Part shown: piece after piece, positions 6,830 to 11,523 of the stretch | How positions within the stretch are numbered: the stretch's first letter is position 1 | Layout: each line of letters begins with the position of its first letter | Source: Desulfomonile tiedjei | GTDB lineage: Bacteria > Desulfobacterota > Desulfomonilia > Desulfomonilales > Desulfomonilaceae | Length of the DNA: 11,523 bases | Direction: 5' to 3' | NCBI GenBank assembly: GCA_020718965.1 | Contig: DYRE01000044.1 | Location: forward strand, 1-11,523 | Translations under genes and position numbers: made by a program | The notes under the pieces: generated by a model | Database searches by the model: none | Told to the model about the DNA's origin: nothing | Seen by the model: only the letters and a program-made list of their open reading frames with translations

Positions 6830-7056
6830 TCAACAATTAGCTATTCTTTCTCCACATTGGCGAGATCAGAAAAAGAGCTATAAACCGTATCAGGCGGGAA
6901 ACTTTGTTTGAGATGATTCCCTACCAGTTCGTTAGACCTCGAACAACGCCTTTACTCTTTGAAACAAAACCGAGTCGATCGGTGCCGACTGCGTTTTCGA
7001 ATTTTTGCGATAACGCCCTTGTTCACAACTAATGAATCCCAGAAGGGGGCCCGAGA

Positions 7057-8226
7057 ATGTCATTAAATTTTGATTTACCCAAGGATGCTGAGCTAACCAG
7101 AAAAGTAGTCCGGGAATTCGCCGAGAAGGAAATTGCGCCAATTGCGCAGGAACTGGACGATAACGAAGAGTTCTCTGAAGAGTTGACGCGGAAAATGGGC
7201 GAGCTTGATTTTTTTGGACCCTTTGTGTCCGAAGAATATGGTGGCAGTGATGTAGGTTACTTGAACTACATCATCATGGTTGAAGAAATAGCCAGGATAG
7301 ACGGATCCCAGGCTGCTACGATCGCCGCCGGCAATTCATTGGGTATTGCTCCGATCTTTTATTTTGGAACTGAAGAACAAAAGAAAAAGTGGCTGCCCGA
7401 TTTGTGCAAAGGAACTATTTTGGCCTCTTTCGGCCTGACGGAACCTGACGCCGGTTCGGACGCCGGAGCTTCAAAGACATCTGCGTTTCTGGATGGAAAT
7501 GAATGGGTCATAAATGGGAGCAAGATATTTATTACCAATTCGGCCACAGACATGAGCGCAGTATGTGTTGTGCAATGTGTTACAGACACGTCAAATCCCA
7601 AGAAACCCCAAATTAGCTGTATTCTGGTAGAAAACGGCACAAAAGGATTTACAGCGGAGAAGATGCACGGGAAAATGTGCTGGAGGGCTTCAAACACTGG
7701 TTTGTTGACCTTCCAGGATTGTAGGGTCCCGAAGGAAAACCTATTGGGTGGTCTGGGCGAAGGTTTTCATCAGATGCTTAACACTTTGGACGGAGGCCGG
7801 CTATCGATAGGGGCCATGGGACTTGGTGGAGCGCAGGGGGCCTTTGAGCTTGCCCTGGACTATTCAAAGAAACGTCAGCAGTTCGGACGCCCTATAGGAT
7901 CATTTCAGGCCAATGCGTTCAAACTGGCGGACATGGCGACTGAAATCGAAATGGCCAGGTTGCTTCTTTACAAGGCCTGCTGGTTGAAGGACAACGGTCG
8001 GCTTACCCCCAAACATGGCGCAATGGCCAAATTGGTCTGTTCTGAAACCTACTATCGGGCAGCGAACCACGCTGTCCAGATGTATGGTGGTTATGGCTTG
8101 ATGAAAGACTATGCGGTAGAACGGCACTATCGAAATCAGAAACTTCTGGATATTGGAGAAGGAACTTCTGAAGTTCAAAGGATTGTAATAGCCAGAAATA
8201 TCGGCGTACCAGGGAAGTCGATGTGA
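7057..8226 (+). CDS. Acyl-CoA dehydrogenase, FAD-dependent
   Basis: This enzyme removes two hydrogens from the alpha-beta bond of an acyl-CoA and passes electrons from FAD to electron-transfer flavoprotein. The 389 residues are the standard length for soluble short/medium-chain members. Visible features: N-terminal helical domain (about 5-120), the signature FGLTEPDAGSDAGA (125-138) beginning the beta domain, KIFITNSATD (156-165), RQQFGRPIGSFQ (273-284), and near the C-terminus MYGGYGL (342-348) and IGEGTSEVQR (366-375). Glu368 aligns with the catalytic base of short/medium-chain enzymes. The chain length or ring substrate cannot be told from sequence alone; butyryl-, cyclic or benzylsuccinyl-type substrates are all open. 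The ATG follows a GGGGG-type ribosome site. It is 57 bases before the XRE/cupin gene and upstream of an Etf-linked membrane oxidoreductase and etfB, which fits an acyl-CoA beta-oxidation unit. Confidence 0.95.
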   Translation: MSLNFDLPKDAELTRKVVREFAEKEIAPIAQELDDNEEFSEELTRKMGELDFFGPFVSEEYGGSDVGYLNYIIMVEEIARIDGSQAATIAAGNSLGIAPIFYFGTEEQKKKWLPDLCKGTILASFGLTEPDAGSDAGASKTSAFLDGNEWVINGSKIFITNSATDMSAVCVVQCVTDTSNPKKPQISCILVENGTKGFTAEKMHGKMCWRASNTGLLTFQDCRVPKENLLGGLGEGFHQMLNTLDGGRLSIGAMGLGGAQGAFELALDYSKKRQQFGRPIGSFQANAFKLADMATEIEMARLLLYKACWLKDNGRLTPKHGAMAKLVCSETYYRAANHAVQMYGGYGLMKDYAVERHYRNQKLLDIGEGTSEVQRIVIARNIGVPGKSM

Positions 8227-8283
8227 TATTTACGTATGGCGCCGGATTCACATGGGAAGGACATCTAGCTGAAAGGATAGGAC

Positions 8284-8970
8284 ATGGACCAAGAGTTCAA
8301 AGAGACATCATATCAGTCGTTTCGAGATACGGTTGATGGATATGTAGAAGATAAAGGTAGTGACTTTCTGACCGACCCTGAAGCGGTTGAAGCGGCAAGA
8401 CTCGAATCCCAGGCGGAGATGGAAACCAATCACGGTTCAAAACTGAAATCCGCAAGGGAAAATCTTGGTTATTCAATCAAAGAGCTGGCCGATAAGGTAG
8501 GGATTTCACACGAATTGCTAGAAGGAGTCGAAGAAGGCAGGAGGATTCTCCCGCTTGGACAGCTAATCAAGGTAAGCAAAGCCTTATCTCTTAAAATGTC
8601 CGATTTCATATCCGAAGGTGACCAGCCATTTACCATTGTGAGGGCCGACGAAAGAAAGAGTTTCAAGCGCTTCGGGAAATCCAGAGAAGAGCATCGAGGC
8701 TATGAATACGAATCTTTGGCCTCAGAAAAGAAAGACCGCCTTATGGAGCCCTTCATTGTGACTCTCCATCCATCAGATGCGGACGAACCCTCGGCTCACG
8801 ATGGACAGGAATTCATCTATGTAATTGAGGGTCAAATGGATGTCCTGGTAGGAGAAAAGCGAGAAGTCTTGGGCCCTGGCGACGCTGTTTATTATGACTC
8901 CAGCGATACTCACATGGTCAAGGCGCACGGCGACAAACCGGCCAGAATTCTGGCTGTGCTAATAAGTTAG
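8284..8970 (+). CDS. XRE-family transcriptional regulator with C-terminal cupin domain
   Basis: This is a 228-residue DNA-binding protein with a small-molecule sensor domain. An acidic N-terminal extension (about 1-50) is followed by an XRE helix-turn-helix (about 52-112: LKSARENLGYSIKELADKVG with recognition helix near SHELLEGVEEGRR), a charged linker, and a cupin_2 barrel (about 155-226). The barrel has H-x-G-x-E at 172-176 and the glycine of IEGQ (183) for motif 1, and GPGDAVYYDSSDTH (197-210) for motif 2, giving H172, E176 and H210 as possible metal or ligand contacts. Proteins of this kind often sit beside acyl-CoA ligase or dehydrogenase genes; here it lies between the dehydrogenase and the membrane oxidoreductase, so control of this cluster in response to an acyl compound is a fair inference. 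The ribosome site is AAAGGAT. No acyl-CoA ligase gene is in view. Confidence 0.9.
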   Translation: MDQEFKETSYQSFRDTVDGYVEDKGSDFLTDPEAVEAARLESQAEMETNHGSKLKSARENLGYSIKELADKVGISHELLEGVEEGRRILPLGQLIKVSKALSLKMSDFISEGDQPFTIVRADERKSFKRFGKSREEHRGYEYESLASEKKDRLMEPFIVTLHPSDADEPSAHDGQEFIYVIEGQMDVLVGEKREVLGPGDAVYYDSSDTHMVKAHGDKPARILAVLIS

Positions 8971-9069
8971 AACACTTATTGGACCTGGAATTCATGGGCT
9001 GACGCCTCTGTGCGAAGGCTTCCATCTGTTGTTCACAATCCTTGAGGGAAACCTTTTGAAACGCCTGAT

Positions 9070-9091
9070 TCTCTGGATTTTCAGAGATTTT
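9070..9091 (+). terminator. Weak terminator-like hairpin after the XRE/cupin gene
   Basis: TCTCTG (9070-9075) and CAGAGA (9082-9087) form a 6-bp stem with a 6-base loop followed by TTTT (9088-9091). It lies in the 193-base gap between the XRE/cupin gene and the FeS oxidoreductase gene. The stem is short and the T run minimal, so partial attenuation is more likely than complete termination. The rest of the gap shows no gene and no clear promoter. Confidence 0.3.
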
Positions 9092-9163
9092 CGCAAATGT
9101 TTTAGTGTCTCCTTGAACCTGAATTGCACAAGATTTCCTGTGGTTAAACGAGGTTAATTGCCC

Positions 9164-11206
9164 ATGGACATCCTTAAGCCGGCGGATACGCCACTTTTGG
9201 GGATTCCGGCCCCGGTCATAGCCCTATTTATTCTGGTTGTGGCCGCTGTTTTCTTTACATACGTCATGTACAGGCGCATCGATCTGATGCGGAAAGCGGC
9301 TCCGGACTCCAGGTTTTCCAACATACCGGTTCGCATTGGGCGTGCGCTGTTGTACGGTTTTGGACAGTGGAGACAGCCACGATACCTCGGAGCTGGCATC
9401 CTCCACATTCTCCTGTTCGCAGGATTCATGATACTCTCCCTGCGATCTTTGACACTCATAGGCAGGGGCTTTTCATCAACATTCCATCTCCCCTTTCTTA
9501 CTGGGTCAGTTGGCTTTGCGTATGAATCGCTAAAGGACTACACAGTACTGGTAGTGCTAATAGTTTGTGTGATCGCCATCCTACGGAGAGCGATTTTTCA
9601 TCCATCGCGCTATCAGCATCCTGGCGCGCCAGGACATGAATATGAGGCGTACGTTATTCTGGGATTGGTTGCCGCCCTTATGGTCACGGACATGGTGCAC
9701 GACGGCAGCCTGTACAAACTGGAATCCGTCGCCGGAGCCTACCACTGGTTTCCTGCTGCGGCCCTTGCGTCTTTATTCATGCCATCCCATGCCCCGGATG
9801 CGTTAAATGTATTGCACATTGGCGGGTACTGGGCGCACATCTTGGTGTTTTTCGTACTACTGAATTATCTTCCGATATCAAAGCATTTTCATGTTATTAC
9901 CGCGATTCCTAATGTCTACTTCTCCAAACTGAATCGTGGGGCCGTCAAGCCTGTCAGATACGGCGTTGAGGACTGGATGACGCTGGATCAATGTGGAGTA
10001 AGCGATCTCACAGGTTTTACATGGAAACACATTCTCGACTTTTATTCTTGCGCTGACTGTGGGCGCTGTACTGACAATTGTCCGGCTAATACAGTCGGCA
10101 GGACCCTGTCTCCTAAAATGATCAGTGTCAAAGCCAGGGACTACGCTTACGAGAATTATCCCATTTTTGGTAAGGCGCCTTCAGATCCTGACGAAAAAAG
10201 GAAACTCGTCGGAGACATTATTACGGAGAGCGAAATATGGGCTTGCACAACTTGTGGCGCTTGTGAGGCTGAATGTCCCATCTTCATAGAGTACATCGAC
10301 AAGATCGTTGACATGAGACGATATCTCATCGACCGGGGTGAAATTCCGCAGTCACTGCAAAAACCTCTTCAACAAATAAAGAAAAAAGGTAACGCTTACG
10401 GGGTAATGAAGTCTAAAAGGGCGGCATGGGCCAAAGGACTGGAAGATGCCGAGGTCCGCGTTATATCCGAAGGCGAGTCCTGCGACATGCTTTTTTTCGT
10501 TGACAGTTGCGGTTCATTTGATCCCCGTATTCAGGAAATAAGCAAGTCTTTTGCCAAGATTATGACACGTGCCAATGTTGATTTTGCCATATTAGGCCCG
10601 GATGAAAATGATTCAGGCAATGAAGTTAGGCGACTGGGCGAAGAGGGACTCTTTGAGCAGGTCTCGGCAAAAAATATAGAGGCGTTCAAATCTCGAAGTT
10701 TTAACGAAATAGTCGCATTTGACCCCCATGCTTTTAATGCCATCAGAAATGACTACCCTCAGAGTTTCCCGGTCATTCACTCCAGCCACTTGATATCAAG
10801 GTTATTGAACCAGAAAACGATTGCGCTGAACCGTAACTATGTTGGAGACAAAGTGGTGACCTATCATGATCCCTGTTACCTGGGCAGACATAATGGTGTC
10901 TACGATGAGCCCCGTCATGTCCTTAAATCGATACCAGGCATAAATTATACGGAAATGAAACGATCTTTTTCCCGAAGTTTCTGTTGCAGTGGTGGTGGTC
11001 TTTTGCTCTGGTACGAAAACGAGGACGAAAAAGAAAGGATGGGCGAAGTTCGTGTCAGAATGGCTGCGGAAATTGGGGCGCAGATAATAGTGACCGCTTG
11101 TCCCTTTTGTCTTATCAATCTTGAAGACGCCATAAAAACTACTGGAAATGAGGGTAAGATTGAGGTCATTGATCTGATCGAACTTGTCGATAGATCTATG
11201 TCCTGA
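9164..11206 (+). CDS. Membrane FeS oxidoreductase, Etf:menaquinone oxidoreductase (EMO) type
   Basis: This protein probably moves electrons from reduced EtfAB to menaquinone, the role described for the EMO/DUF224 membrane proteins of Syntrophomonas and Geobacter. The 680 residues (from ATG) hold an N-terminal NarI-like membrane part with about six hydrophobic helices (near 14-36, 75-98, 125-142, 160-178, 190-207, 218-237) containing possible heme b histidines such as H81, H218 and H225. Two 4Fe-4S sites follow (C296, C299, C302, C306 and C361, C364, C367, C371), then two HdrD-type CCG domains. The second is complete: C571, C607-C608, C646 and C649. The first keeps only C449; its other ligand positions read DSG (483-485) and DPHA (520-523). 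An in-frame TTG at 9158 is the alternative start, but GAGG at 9150-9153 is better spaced for ATG 9164. etfB follows after 59 bases, which supports the Etf link. Confidence 0.9.
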   Translation: MDILKPADTPLLGIPAPVIALFILVVAAVFFTYVMYRRIDLMRKAAPDSRFSNIPVRIGRALLYGFGQWRQPRYLGAGILHILLFAGFMILSLRSLTLIGRGFSSTFHLPFLTGSVGFAYESLKDYTVLVVLIVCVIAILRRAIFHPSRYQHPGAPGHEYEAYVILGLVAALMVTDMVHDGSLYKLESVAGAYHWFPAAALASLFMPSHAPDALNVLHIGGYWAHILVFFVLLNYLPISKHFHVITAIPNVYFSKLNRGAVKPVRYGVEDWMTLDQCGVSDLTGFTWKHILDFYSCADCGRCTDNCPANTVGRTLSPKMISVKARDYAYENYPIFGKAPSDPDEKRKLVGDIITESEIWACTTCGACEAECPIFIEYIDKIVDMRRYLIDRGEIPQSLQKPLQQIKKKGNAYGVMKSKRAAWAKGLEDAEVRVISEGESCDMLFFVDSCGSFDPRIQEISKSFAKIMTRANVDFAILGPDENDSGNEVRRLGEEGLFEQVSAKNIEAFKSRSFNEIVAFDPHAFNAIRNDYPQSFPVIHSSHLISRLLNQKTIALNRNYVGDKVVTYHDPCYLGRHNGVYDEPRHVLKSIPGINYTEMKRSFSRSFCCSGGGLLLWYENEDEKERMGEVRVRMAAEIGAQIIVTACPFCLINLEDAIKTTGNEGKIEVIDLIELVDRSMS

Positions 11207-11265
11207 TGTCCAAATAGAAAATATGCGGTTCTTTCGAGAAGCGCCTAGAATCTTTGGGAGGATTT

Positions 11266-11523
11266 ATGAACATCATTGTCTGCATAAAGTGGGTACCGGA
11301 TACTTCCGAGGCGGATCTTGCGGTGGCCCCCGGAGCCAAGGATATTAAGAAGGACGATCTTGATCATGATATTAACGATTGGGATCGATTTGCGGTAGAG
11401 GAAGCCGTACAGATCAAAGAAAAAACGGGTGGTAAGGTTACGGTTGTGTGCGTCGCTCCGGAGGACTCTGAAGAAACTCTTCGCGAGTGTTTGGCTAGAG
11501 GCGCTGATGAGGCCTTTCAGGTG
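11266..11523 (+). CDS. etfB: Electron transfer flavoprotein beta subunit, N-terminal part
   Basis: EtfB pairs with EtfA to carry electrons from acyl-CoA dehydrogenases to the membrane. The visible 86 residues begin MNIIVCIKWVPDT, the EtfB opening, and continue with INDWDRFAVEEAVQIKEK (36-53) and VTVVCVAPEDSEETLRECLARGADEAFQV, the nucleotide-binding alpha/beta fold with the RGAD element (78-81). The family is about 250-260 residues, so two thirds lie beyond the edge, where etfA is expected. A GGGAGG ribosome site lies 4 bases before the ATG. The gap from the FeS oxidoreductase gene is 59 bases with no terminator, so cotranscription is likely. Confidence 0.95.
   Translation, partial: MNIIVCIKWVPDTSEADLAVAPGAKDIKKDDLDHDINDWDRFAVEEAVQIKEKTGGKVTVVCVAPEDSEETLRECLARGADEAFQV

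Larger units (their letters stand above)
6497..7056. other. 560-base divergent intergenic region, no gene seen
   Basis: This stretch separates the lipoprotein gene (minus) from the acyl-CoA dehydrogenase gene (plus). The AT-rich left third holds the lipoprotein promoter and its palindrome. Around 6693-6763 are tRNA-like arms that do not make a complete tRNA. A TTGACA-led promoter candidate is at 6800-6829, with a TTGATCAA palindrome at 6826-6833. A 5-bp hairpin AGTCG/CGACT at 6973-6990 precedes T-rich sequence. A possible 200-base leader for the dehydrogenase gene ends in a GGGGG ribosome site before 7057. I found no convincing small ORF with a ribosome site. Confidence 0.6.

Noticed and set aside
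6973..7006. Rho-independent terminator ahead of the acyl-CoA dehydrogenase
   Set aside because: The stem is only 5 bp with an 8-base loop and the T-rich part begins after GCG and is interrupted; too weak to call.
7018..7028. DnaA box (TTGTTCACA), also present near 9031
   Set aside because: One mismatch from the common TTATNCACA form, only two scattered copies and no AT-rich unwinding region or origin genes nearby, so an origin is not supported.
1..11523. Mobile element, CRISPR array or defence system
   Set aside because: No transposase, integrase, direct-repeat array or nuclease gene is visible; all long genes fit housekeeping or acyl-CoA metabolism.

Overview
The window looks like chromosomal DNA of an anaerobic, Gram-negative deltaproteobacterium (Desulfobacterota), plausibly of the Syntrophobacter/Desulfomonile kind. 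The lineage is inferred from the order rho - rpmE - DUF1385 - prfA, an Hda-like DnaA paralogue, a lipoprotein of the outer-membrane-sorted type, and an acyl-CoA dehydrogenase next to a membrane FeS oxidoreductase and etfB, as in syntrophic and sulfate-reducing fatty-acid or aromatic-acid degraders. Base composition is moderate and fairly even. I saw no insertion sequence, integrase, phage gene, CRISPR array, rRNA or intact tRNA.

Left part, minus strand (1-3614): a housekeeping cluster for transcription termination and translation. It reads rho, then rpmE (ribosomal protein L31), a DUF1385 membrane protein, and prfA (release factor 1, cut by the window edge). DUF1385 and prfA are only 9 bases apart.

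Centre (3615-6496): a divergent intergenic region with a perfect 7-bp inverted repeat separates rho from a plus-strand pair, an hda-like replication regulator (probably with a CTG start behind a perfect Shine-Dalgarno) and recO (recombinational repair). recO converges on a minus-strand gene for a long coiled-coil lipoprotein of unknown role. That gene has a near-consensus sigma-70 promoter whose -35 box lies in a large palindrome.

The region 6497-7056 is a 560-base non-coding stretch between divergent genes. It carries the lipoprotein promoter, a possible promoter for the acyl-CoA dehydrogenase, and a short segment shaped like two tRNA arms.

Right part, plus strand (7057-11523): an acyl-CoA oxidation and electron-transfer cluster: acyl-CoA dehydrogenase, an XRE/cupin regulator, a membrane FeS oxidoreductase of the Etf:menaquinone oxidoreductase (EMO) type, and the start of etfB (etfA would be expected just outside). 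The inferred path is acyl-CoA to dehydrogenase FAD to EtfAB to membrane FeS/heme protein to menaquinone, with the XRE/cupin protein as likely local regulator. I found no clearly new system. The observations most worth checking are the Hda start codon, the operator-like palindrome, and the loss of cysteines in the first CCG domain of the FeS oxidoreductase.
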